Shown here: piece after piece, positions 41,049 to 46,999 of the stretch
Numbering within the stretch: position 1 is the first letter of the stretch
How the letters are laid out: every line of letters begins with the position of its first letter
Source of the DNA: SIG454 sp045578465
GTDB lineage: Bacteria > Bacillota > Clostridia > Monoglobales > Monoglobaceae
NCBI GenBank assembly: GCA_045578465.1
Contig: JAZNKJ010000049.1
Location: forward strand, 1 to 46,999
Reading direction: 5' to 3'
Length of the DNA stretch: 46,999 nucleotides
Position numbers and translations under genes: made by a program
The notes under the pieces: model-generated
What the model was told of the DNA's origin: nothing
Seen by the model: only the letters and a program-made list of their open reading frames with translations
The model's database searches: none

Positions 41049-42542
41049 CTACTCCTTCATCTCGGAAAGAGCTTTTTTAAGGGTTTCCAAATCCTCGTCG
41101 TCGCAGAAATTATCTTCAAAGCGTTTTAAAAGATTTTCATATTTGCTTTCCATAAAGTCAAAGAGTTTTTCCTCATAGGCTGCAACATCTTTTACCGCAA
41201 CATCATTTAAATATCCATTGATTACGGCATAAACAATTGCAACCTGACATCCAACGCGGATTGGAGCGTTTCTCTTCTGCTTTAAGACTTCAACAATTCT
41301 CTCGCCGAGGGCAAGTCTTGCCTTTGTGTCAGCGTCAAGGTCGCTTCCAAACTGAGCAAAGGACAAAAGCTCACGATACTGAGAATATAAAAGTTTAAGC
41401 TCCCCTGAAACCTTTTTCATAGCTTTAAGCTGAGCCGCTCCGCCAACACGGCTTACGGAAATACCAGGGTTGATAGCCGGCATAACGCCTGCGTGGAAAA
41501 GCTCTGTTTCAAGGAATATCTGTCCGTCTGTAATTGAGATTACATTGGTTGGAATATAAGCGGAAACATCTCCCGCCTGAGTTTCTATAATCGGAAGAGC
41601 TGTGATTGAGCCGCCGCCATACTCAGGGGCAACACAAGCCGCTCTTTCAAGCAGTCTCGAATGGAGATAGAAAACATCTCCGGGGTATGCTTCTCTGCCC
41701 GGTGGTCTTCTGATTAAAAGGGAGAGGGCGCGGTAAGCAATTGCGTGCTTTGACAAATCGTCATAGACGATTAAAACATCTTTTCCCTGCTCTCTGAAAT
41801 ATTCCGCCATAGCACAGCCTGAATATGGAGCGATATATTGAAGTGGCGCCATTTCGGATGCTGATGCGGAAACAATAATTGTATATTCCATAGCCCCTGC
41901 CTTTTCAAGCTCTTTGGCAAGGGAAACAACGGCGGTATTCTTCTGGCCGATAGCAACATAAATACAGATTACATCTGTATTTTTCTGGTTGATAATTGTA
42001 TCTATGGCAATCTCGGTTTTACCCGTCTGTCTGTCGCCGATGATAAGCTCTCTCTGGCCTCGTCCGATTGGAATCATACTGTCGATTGCCTTGATACCTG
42101 TCTGCAAAGGAACAGAAACGCTCTTTCTTTCGATAATTCCGGGAGCTTCTGCTTCAATTGGTCTTTCTTCTTTTGTGTCAACAGGGCCTTTCCCGTCAAT
42201 GGGGTTCCCAAGGGCATCCACAACTCTGCCAAGGAGAGCGTCCCCAACAGGAACGGAAACAACTCGGCCCGTTCTTTTAACGGTTGAGCCTTCCTTTATG
42301 TCGTTTGTGTCGGAAAGAAGGGCAACCGAAACAGTTTCGCTTTCTAAGTTCTGTGCCATACCAAAACTTCCGTCCTCAAATTCAAGAAGTTCGCTTGCCA
42401 TACAAGCCTTAAGCCCATATACTCTTGCGATGCCGTCGCCCACAAGAATAACTGTTCCTGTCTCCTGCATCTCTATACGGGATTTATAGTTTTTAATCTG
42501 TTCTTTTATGATATTGCTGATTTCTTCAGGTCTTGTATTCAT
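41049..42542 (-). CDS. atpA: ATP synthase alpha subunit
   Basis: Regulatory nucleotide-binding subunit of F1. Walker A GDRQTGKT (169-176), the PGREAYPGDVFYLHSRLLER block and the arginine-finger region PGISVSRVGGAAQ are intact. 497 aa is normal. Its ATG overlaps the atpH stop (ATGA), so the stator delta subunit and alpha are translationally coupled. Confidence 0.98.
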   Translation of the reverse strand: MNTRPEEISNIIKEQIKNYKSRIEMQETGTVILVGDGIARVYGLKACMASELLEFEDGSFGMAQNLESETVSVALLSDTNDIKEGSTVKRTGRVVSVPVGDALLGRVVDALGNPIDGKGPVDTKEERPIEAEAPGIIERKSVSVPLQTGIKAIDSMIPIGRGQRELIIGDRQTGKTEIAIDTIINQKNTDVICIYVAIGQKNTAVVSLAKELEKAGAMEYTIIVSASASEMAPLQYIAPYSGCAMAEYFREQGKDVLIVYDDLSKHAIAYRALSLLIRRPPGREAYPGDVFYLHSRLLERAACVAPEYGGGSITALPIIETQAGDVSAYIPTNVISITDGQIFLETELFHAGVMPAINPGISVSRVGGAAQLKAMKKVSGELKLLYSQYRELLSFAQFGSDLDADTKARLALGERIVEVLKQKRNAPIRVGCQVAIVYAVINGYLNDVAVKDVAAYEEKLFDFMESKYENLLKRFEDNFCDDEDLETLKKALSEMKE

Positions 42543-43069
42543 CTGCTTATCACATCCTTTACTTCTTTAAGACGGCTTTTTAGACTTGCATCAATAACCT
42601 TTCCGTCCATTTCAATAATCATTCCGCCTAAAATGTCTTTATCCAAATGATAATCTATAACGATTTCCTTTTGGCTGATCTTTTTAAGCTTTTCATAAAG
42701 AGCTTTTTTCTCTTCCCCAGTCAGCTCTGTTGCGCTTATTACCTTTGCGGTCATAACCTTTCTGGCGTTATCATAAAGCTCTTTATACTCTTTGATGCAC
42801 AGGAATATGCTGTCAATATGACCTTTCTCGCAAAGGAGCTTTATAAACGGCACAACATATTCGGGCATAGTTTTCTCAAAAGCTTTATCTATTGCGTCAA
42901 GCCTTTCCCCCAAGGGTATACTTGGGGTTAAAAGGAAATCTATATATTCGGGGTTTTCGTTTAAAACCTCTTTTAGCAGGTCAAGGGCATTTAAAATTTC
43001 ATCCTCGCTTTTTGTCTCACAAGCAAGCAAAAACAAGGCCTCGGCATATTCATTTACCTGACTATTCAT
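42539..43069 (-). CDS. atpH: ATP synthase delta subunit
   Basis: Joins the peripheral stalk to F1. VNEYAEALFLLACETKSEDE opens the six-helix N-terminal domain and DKDILGGMIIEMDGKVIDASLKSRL is the C-terminal family block. About 176 aa. I chose the ATG of MNSQVNEY, which overlaps the end of atpF by 8 nt; the longest frame starts at a TTG four codons earlier. Confidence 0.95.
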   Translation of the reverse strand: MNSQVNEYAEALFLLACETKSEDEILNALDLLKEVLNENPEYIDFLLTPSIPLGERLDAIDKAFEKTMPEYVVPFIKLLCEKGHIDSIFLCIKEYKELYDNARKVMTAKVISATELTGEEKKALYEKLKKISQKEIVIDYHLDKDILGGMIIEMDGKVIDASLKSRLKEVKDVISR

Positions 43070-43568
43070 CGTCGTTTCCAATCTCGTCTATTACTGAGCT
43101 GATAAGACTGCGATGGTCGGAAACATTGATTTCACGCTCTAACATTTTATTTGCAAGGGCAGTTGAAACCTCAACGATTTCCTTTTTAATATCGTCCTTT
43201 GCCTTTTTCCGTTCAAGCTCAGCTTGTGTTTCTGCCTGACGGATAATACTTTCAGCCTTATCCTTCGCTTCACTGACAATTCTTTCTTCTCTTCGTCTTG
43301 CGGCGCTTTGTGCATGGACAATAAGGTTTTTCGCCTCATCCTTGGCACTTTTCATTTTTTCGTCCCAAGCCTCGCGGTCAGCATCCGCTTCTTTCTTAGC
43401 TTCATAGGCATCAGAATAAACCTTATCAACCTCTGCTTGCCTTTTGGCAATCATATTGTTGACAGGCTTAAATAAAAACTTCTTAACAAGGATAAAGAGA
43501 ATAATAAGATTGAGCAGAGAAATGACAATATCCCATAAATTAACGGATATAACATCTAATGATTGCAC
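43062..43568 (-). CDS. atpF: ATP synthase b subunit
   Basis: Peripheral stalk. One N-terminal helix, DIVISLLNLIILFILVKKFLF (about 13-33), is followed by a long charged coiled coil rich in Lys, Glu and Ala, ending near ANKMLEREINVSDH. 168 aa is normal. The start is GTG with GGAG about 9 nt upstream. It overlaps atpH by 8 nt. Confidence 0.95.
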   Translation of the reverse strand: MQSLDVISVNLWDIVISLLNLIILFILVKKFLFKPVNNMIAKRQAEVDKVYSDAYEAKKEADADREAWDEKMKSAKDEAKNLIVHAQSAARRREERIVSEAKDKAESIIRQAETQAELERKKAKDDIKKEIVEVSTALANKMLEREINVSDHRSLISSVIDEIGNDDE

Positions 43569-43583
43569 AGTTATTCACTCCAA

Positions 43584-43868
43584 TTACTTTATTGTGTTTA
43601 TAAGTATATCGATAAATCTTTGTGGGGCAACGAAGATTAAAAGGATTGCAATAACCAACGCATAAAGACCTGTTGTTTCAGCAATAGCACAACCCATAAG
43701 CATAGTTGTTGTTACATCACCCTTGCTCTCAGGCTGACGGCCAATAGCTTCACAAGCCTTTGCAACAGCGTTACCTTCACCGATACCAGGTCCGATACCT
43801 GCAATCATAGCACTTCCTGCACCCAAAGCACAACATCCTAAAATAATACCAATTGCGATTTCTAACAT
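43584..43868 (-). CDS. atpE: ATP synthase c subunit with two-carboxylate Na+-type site
   Basis: 94-aa hairpin of two membrane helices joined by the conserved loop RQPE. The ion carboxylate is E64 in AIAETTGLY. Helix 1 reads GIGPGIGEGNA, so Glu31 lies where Na+-type rotors have Gln32. With T65, T66 and Y69 this matches the Na+-coordination pattern, and the pair of carboxylates resembles the Fusobacterium nucleatum rotor. Na+ coupling is therefore likely but not proven. The strong GGAGG site before the ATG fits the high copy number required. It lies between atpB and atpF. Confidence 0.96.
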   Translation of the reverse strand: MLEIAIGIILGCCALGAGSAMIAGIGPGIGEGNAVAKACEAIGRQPESKGDVTTTMLMGCAIAETTGLYALVIAILLIFVAPQRFIDILINTIK

Positions 43869-43880
43869 AATAATTTCCTC

Positions 43881-44771
43881 CTATATCTTTGCGCCTTGGC
43901 GCTTTTTTAATTTTCTTTGTTCATATAATTCAAGAGGGAAGCCTCCTGAAACATAAAGCATTGTAAGCATTGCGAAAATGTATGCCTGCAACAGTCCGCT
44001 GAATACATCAAAATAAATTGAAAGTATTGCAGGGATTCCCACTCTTAAAAACGGGAAGTCTCCCAAAAATCCAGGGAGCGCCCCGAAAATCATATTGGAA
44101 AGTCCTCCAAGTCCTGTCGCCAGAAGAACACCTATAACCGAGCCTGATAAAACATTTCCATAATGACGGAAAGCCATTGAAACAGGAGTTGCCACCTCGC
44201 TTATAATATTGAGCGGTGCCATCAAAACAGGGTTTGCAAAACTTTTCATATACTGAACGGGACCGCATTTCATCTTATAATATGTGATGAGTATAAATAC
44301 CAATATCGCCCAACCAGCAACAACATTTATATCTGATGTAGGCGGGAAGAGTCCGAAAAGGGACATAAGGCTCGAAAAAGCCGAGAGGGCAAGAATTGCC
44401 GCAACAAACGGAGAGAAGCCTTTAAAATATTCTCCCATATTCCCCGTAACCATGCTCTGTGTCTTTTCAACCAGGATTTCCGCTATGGTGTGGCGCTTTA
44501 AATATGAGCCGTTTTTTATTCCGTGGGTCATATAAAGGCAGAAGAAGAAAATAGAAACCATAACCATAAGGGAGTTGACCTGTGCCTCTGTTATGAGAAG
44601 ATTCTGCACGGGCATTGGCACTTCCATAAATATCAGCGCCCCTGAGATAACTATTCCCTCTTTTATCGGCGTCATACTGACTTTTAAAAAAATTGAAAAA
44701 AGGATGGGAAGAGCCATCATAAGAATATAAAATATATCCACCGCTATAAAACGGCGCGATTTTTCTCTCAT
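43881..44771 (-). CDS. atpB: ATP synthase a subunit
   Basis: Membrane stator that guides ions to the c-ring. About 296 aa with six or so helices; the essential arginine is R202 in FRHYGNVLSGSVIG, where most bacteria read RLFGN. The last helices (YIFAMLTMLYVSGGF) are family-like. The N-terminus has an extra basic stretch (MREKSRRF). Its ATG overlaps the atpI stop. Confidence 0.95.
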   Translation of the reverse strand: MREKSRRFIAVDIFYILMMALPILFSIFLKVSMTPIKEGIVISGALIFMEVPMPVQNLLITEAQVNSLMVMVSIFFFCLYMTHGIKNGSYLKRHTIAEILVEKTQSMVTGNMGEYFKGFSPFVAAILALSAFSSLMSLFGLFPPTSDINVVAGWAILVFILITYYKMKCGPVQYMKSFANPVLMAPLNIISEVATPVSMAFRHYGNVLSGSVIGVLLATGLGGLSNMIFGALPGFLGDFPFLRVGIPAILSIYFDVFSGLLQAYIFAMLTMLYVSGGFPLELYEQRKLKKRQGAKI

Positions 44772-45160
44772 TCTTTTATCACATCCTTTTCTTTATTAAA
44801 CATTGGTCTTAAAGCGATTGCAATTCTCGGGAAAACCACAGGAACTACCGCCGCAATCGGGTTGAAGAAGATAACCCCAAGGCAAACAAAAACGAATACT
44901 CCAAAATTCCGAAGGCTCTGGGAAGATTTCATAAGCTTTCTCGCGTCCTCTTCGTCCTTGGTAAGAGCTTTTTGAACTGTTATTCCCATAAAAAAGAAGT
45001 TTCCGATCATAGCGATAGCGGAAATAAGGTTCCCGAAAAGAACAGACAAATCCCATCTTCTTATTATAAGAAAAACCGCCTGCATTATTACGCTTAAAAG
45101 AAGAACGATAACCGCAATAAATTTCGTCTCTCTTATAACAGTTTTATCCGCTTTAATCAC
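44768..45160 (-). CDS. atpI: ATP synthase subunit I (AtpI-like)
   Basis: About 130 aa with four hydrophobic segments (for example FIAVIVLLLSVIMQAVFLII and GVFVFVCLGVIFFNPIAAVV). It occupies the AtpI position at the head of the operon; AtpI proteins assist c-ring assembly or Mg2+/cation handling, mostly by inference. I chose the GTG preceded by GAGGTG (6 nt). A GTG 11 codons upstream (45193) preceded by AAAGG is an alternative. Confidence 0.8.
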   Translation of the reverse strand: MIKADKTVIRETKFIAVIVLLLSVIMQAVFLIIRRWDLSVLFGNLISAIAMIGNFFFMGITVQKALTKDEEDARKLMKSSQSLRNFGVFVFVCLGVIFFNPIAAVVPVVFPRIAIALRPMFNKEKDVIKE

Positions 45161-45237
45161 CGAAAACACCTCGCCTACCAAGTAGTATTCCACTTTTCCT
45201 TTTTTTCTTTCAACAATTATAATATTCGTACTCTCTT

Positions 45238-45266
45238 ATTATATCCTACCAAAAAATCAATGTCAA
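45238..45266 (-). promoter_or_regulatory. Consensus promoter of the atp operon
   Basis: Minus-strand perfect -35 TTGACA (45266-45261) and -10 TATAAT (45243-45238) with a 17-bp spacer; start near 45231. Confidence 0.85.
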
Positions 45267-45314
45267 TAAATATGGATATATTTTACATAAGTTTTTCATC
45301 TCCCAAAAATAAAA

Positions 45315-45387
45315 AAATTCCCACAAGAAAACCTTGTGGGAATGTAATAATCCAAAAAGATTATCTTTTGCTGAACTGTGGAGCACG
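45315..45387 (-). repeat. Direct repeat, distal copy (duplicated rpsI tail plus terminator)
   Basis: 73 bp matching 45501-45573 at all but five positions, with no gap. It contains the last eight rpsI codons, the stop and a full terminator hairpin (45317-45327 with 45333-45343) followed by TTTTTTTATTTTT on the minus strand. Confidence 0.9.
45361..45387 (-). pseudogene. Relic of rpsI 3' end (eight codons and stop)
   Basis: Encodes RAPQFSKR-stop, identical to the real rpsI C-terminus. The serine is AGC here and TCA in rpsI, and Lys is AAA against AAG, so the peptide is kept while the bases differ. A TGA lies in frame just before it, so it is not translated as rpsI. Confidence 0.8.
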
Positions 45388-45490
45388 TCACGCCGTAAAA
45401 AACAATCCGGCGAATTGTTTTTAGGCGGGATTAAGGCGCGACAGCGTCGTGATGAAACTCCCACGGGAGTTTCGACCTTGCGTCGTGCTC
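45381..45490. mobile_element. Palindromic 110-bp element between the rpsI tail copies
   Basis: Bounded by inverted GAGCACG (45381-45387) and CGTGCTC (45484-45490). Inside are two stems: AAAAACAAT/ATTGTTTTT (45398-45422), with a GCC/GGC extension, and a perfect GAAACTCCC/GGGAGTTTC (45454-45473). No coding frame. It resembles a MITE or REP-like sequence, but whether it moves or is dispersed elsewhere cannot be judged from one copy. Confidence 0.5.
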
Positions 45491-45500
45491 TTGTAAAAAG

Positions 45501-45573
45501 AAATTCCCACAAGAAAACCTTGTGGGAATGTAATAATCGAAAAAGATTATCTCTTTGAGAACTGTGGAGCACG
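45501..45573 (-). repeat. Direct repeat, proximal copy (true rpsI end and terminator)
   Basis: Carries the functional last codons of rpsI and a terminator stem ATTCCCACAAG/CTTGTGGGAAT (45503-45513, 45519-45529). The T-tract after it (TTTCTTTTT) is weaker than that of the distal copy, so the two may act in tandem. Confidence 0.9.
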
Positions 45574-45945
45574 ACGAGCAGCTTTTAAGCCGTACTTCTT
45601 TCTTTCCTTCATTCTTGGGTCACGAGTTAAGTAACCAGCAGCTTTGAGCTGACCTCTGAAGCTTTCTTCATCAACTTCAAGAAGAGCTCTTGCAATACCA
45701 TGACGGATTGCGCCTGCCTGACCTGTGAAACCGCCACCTTTAACATTTACCAAAACATCAAACTTACCTGTTGTTCCTGTAAGTTCGAGAGGCTGACGAA
45801 GGATAGTCTTTAATGTTTCAAGACCGAAATAATCGTCAATATCTCTACCGTTAATTGTGATTGTGCCCTTACCAGGGATCAATCTTACTCTTGCAACAGA
45901 CTCTTTTCTTCTGCCTGTTCCGTAATACTGAACTGTCTTAGCCAT
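45547..45945 (-). CDS. rpsI: 30S ribosomal protein S9 (uS9)
   Basis: Its C-terminal tail reaches the P-site tRNA anticodon stem. YYGTGRRKESVARVRLIPGK, GGGFTGQAGAIRHGIARALL and the tail RRAPQFSKR are diagnostic. 132 aa is normal. It follows rplM by 19 nt with a GGAGG site. The gene is intact; its last codons and terminator are duplicated 186 bp further along. Confidence 0.97.
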   Translation of the reverse strand: MAKTVQYYGTGRRKESVARVRLIPGKGTITINGRDIDDYFGLETLKTILRQPLELTGTTGKFDVLVNVKGGGFTGQAGAIRHGIARALLEVDEESFRGQLKAAGYLTRDPRMKERKKYGLKAARRAPQFSKR

Positions 45946-45964
45946 TTAACTTCTCCTCCTATCC

Positions 45965-46399
45965 TTATATTTTGCCTGTCCACTCTACCGGCTTCTGTGC
46001 TTCATGCTCATGAGTTGCACCAGCATAAATCTTGAGCTTTTTAAGGCACTGTCTGCCAAGAGTGTTATGAGGCATCATACCGGAGATAGCAAGCTCCATA
46101 GCCTTTTCAGGACGGTTTGCCATAAGGTCCTTATAAGAAACTTCTTTAAGGTGTCCGATATAGCCTGTGTGTCTGTACCATTTCTTCTGTAATAACTTGT
46201 TACCAGTTAAAACAGCATCCTTTGCGTTGATAATAATTACATATTCACCGCAATCAGCGTTTGGAGTATATTCAGGACGGTGCTTTCCTCTTAAAATTGT
46301 TGCAGCAGTTGCAGCAACACGACCGAGAGGCTTACCAGCAGCATCAATGATATACCACTTCTTTTCAACTTCGTTTGCTTTTGCCATATAAGTTGACAT
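45965..46399 (-). CDS. rplM: 50S ribosomal protein L13 (uL13)
   Basis: Early-assembly protein of the large subunit. WYIIDAAGKPLGRVAATAAT, LRGKHRPEYTPNADCGEYV and GMMPHNTLGRQCLKKLKIYAG identify it; 144 aa is normal. AGGAGG lies 9 nt before the ATG. It heads the classical rplM-rpsI operon under its own promoter and a structured leader. Confidence 0.97.
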   Translation of the reverse strand: MSTYMAKANEVEKKWYIIDAAGKPLGRVAATAATILRGKHRPEYTPNADCGEYVIIINAKDAVLTGNKLLQKKWYRHTGYIGHLKEVSYKDLMANRPEKAMELAISGMMPHNTLGRQCLKKLKIYAGATHEHEAQKPVEWTGKI

Positions 46400-46495
46400 A
46401 TTAACTTACCTCCTAATAGAATTTCAAACTGTGAGCAGGTGGACGCATTTCCTTGTGTGCATCTGCCCACAGTCTGCTCTGTCACTTTAACAAGC
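46400..46495 (-). promoter_or_regulatory. Structured leader before rplM (possible L13 autoregulatory element)
   Basis: An 11-bp stem with one G-U pair joins ACTGTGGGCAG (46473-46463) and CTGCTCACAGT (46438-46428) around a 24-nt loop. Firmicutes rplM operons are known to carry an L13 leader; the position fits, but I could not confirm the consensus. Confidence 0.5.
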
Positions 46496-46501
46496 TTGTT
46501 T

Positions 46502-46530
46502 ATTATAATACGGAAGCGCGGTTTTGTCAA
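46502..46530 (-). promoter_or_regulatory. Consensus promoter of rplM-rpsI
   Basis: Minus-strand perfect TTGACA (46530-46525), 17-bp spacer, TATAAT (46507-46502). Confidence 0.85.
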
Positions 46531-46640
46531 CCCTTTTTTTGAAAAATTTTTGATAAAATCAATTTACACCTATTCAAAGTCTTGAATTCGCCGTTTTACT
46601 CTTTTATACTCTCGTTTGCTCCGACTTCAAGTCAAAAAAA

Positions 46641-46999
46641 TTATTTCTTTATAAGCAGAATAATCAGCCAAATTAAGCCGAAATATCCGAAAACCAGATA
46701 GAGCGAGGACACCAGGAACGAGAAATTCAGCTCCGAAAAGGGCAATGCGGCAAGACAAAAAATTCCTGACCCTATTACCCTTTGTTTCCTTGTCTTAAAC
46801 TTAAACCTTGACAACACCCCAAAGCCGTGGGAGACCGCCGTTGTGCAAATTGAAGTGAAAAGCACGGCAAGATACATCATCTTATAGACCTCTCCCCTGA
46901 GCGCCGCCATATCAAAAAGGGGCATCTGGGAATAGAGAACTTTATCATAATAAATATTAAGAGCCTCTCTTATGAGAAAAATCAAAACGCCCAATACCG
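46641..46999 (-). CDS. C-terminal part of an integral membrane protein, YkvI-like, partial
   Basis: At least 119 codons continue past the right edge. Three hydrophobic segments are visible (MYLAVLFTSICTTAVSHGFGVL, VIGSGIFCLAALPFSEL and YLVFGYFGLIWLIILLI). The segment EVYKMMYLAVLFTSICTTAV with a basic loop resembles the YkvI family of putative amine/amino-acid transport-related proteins; the family call is tentative. No convincing terminator follows the stop. Confidence 0.5.
   Translation of the reverse strand, partial: VLGVLIFLIREALNIYYDKVLYSQMPLFDMAALRGEVYKMMYLAVLFTSICTTAVSHGFGVLSRFKFKTRKQRVIGSGIFCLAALPFSELNFSFLVSSLYLVFGYFGLIWLIILLIKK

Noticed and set aside
45246..45572. A 108-codon minus-strand frame across the duplicated rpsI tails
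   Set aside because: Its internal repeat is simply the two terminator copies read out of frame; no ribosome binding site.

Overview
The window looks like a chromosomal core region of a low- to mid-GC, spore-forming member of the Clostridia (Bacillota). The pointers are the Firmicutes-type S10-spc gene order with a KOW protein between map and infA, a PolC-type replicative polymerase, a Veg protein, a large Alu-containing SRP RNA, SpoIIID, non-mevalonate isoprenoid synthesis (IspG), many near-consensus sigma-A promoters with 17-bp spacers, and strong AGGAGG ribosome binding sites. I cannot name the species. No tRNA, rRNA, CRISPR array or intact insertion sequence was seen.

Layout. 1-13.5 kb (minus strand): the S10 and spc ribosomal-protein operons run from rpsJ to secY-adk-map-KOW-infA, then into rpmJ, which is cut by the left edge. 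One strong promoter near 13.42 kb and a structured leader of about 318 nt head the cluster, and a second consensus promoter precedes rpmJ. 13.5-18.3 kb (minus): addB and gdhA, each with its own promoter and terminator. 18.4-18.8 kb (plus): two small genes of unknown function. 18.8-27.9 kb (minus): one tightly packed five-gene unit, E2-like acyltransferase, acyl-CoA synthetase, ispG, polC and a frameshifted IT-superfamily permease. 28.0-32.5 kb: a DUF5662 gene (plus), then envelope genes on minus (LytR-CpsA-Psr protein, a G5/3D cell-wall protein, a polytopic membrane protein and DUF4330). 32.6-35.3 kb (plus): veg, SRP RNA, dnaX, ebfC. 35.3-38.5 kb (minus): an SGNH esterase, spoIIID, a PD-(D/E)XK nuclease and an aldo/keto reductase. 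38.6-45.2 kb (minus): a complete F-type ATP synthase operon, atpIBEFHAGDC. 45.2-46.5 kb (minus): rplM-rpsI, with a duplicated rpsI tail downstream. The right edge cuts a membrane protein resembling YkvI.

Most of the window is housekeeping: translation, Sec secretion, replication and recombination (PolC, DnaX, AddB), energy conversion, envelope maintenance and the SRP targeting pathway. The least ordinary points are these. (1) A 73-bp duplication of the rpsI 3' end plus its terminator, in which the two copies encode the same C-terminal peptide through different codons, brackets a palindromic element of about 110 bp and looks like the scar of an integrative element. (2) The ATP synthase c subunit has a two-carboxylate, Na+-type ion site, and the operon encodes an epsilon subunit without its C-terminal domain. 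(3) The E2-like acyltransferase and acyl-CoA synthetase are translationally coupled, and the usual catalytic His is Glu. (4) A permease is broken by a one-base slip in a T7 run. (5) Several structured 5' leaders (S10 operon, G5/3D gene, veg, rplM) do not match a regulator class I can name with certainty.
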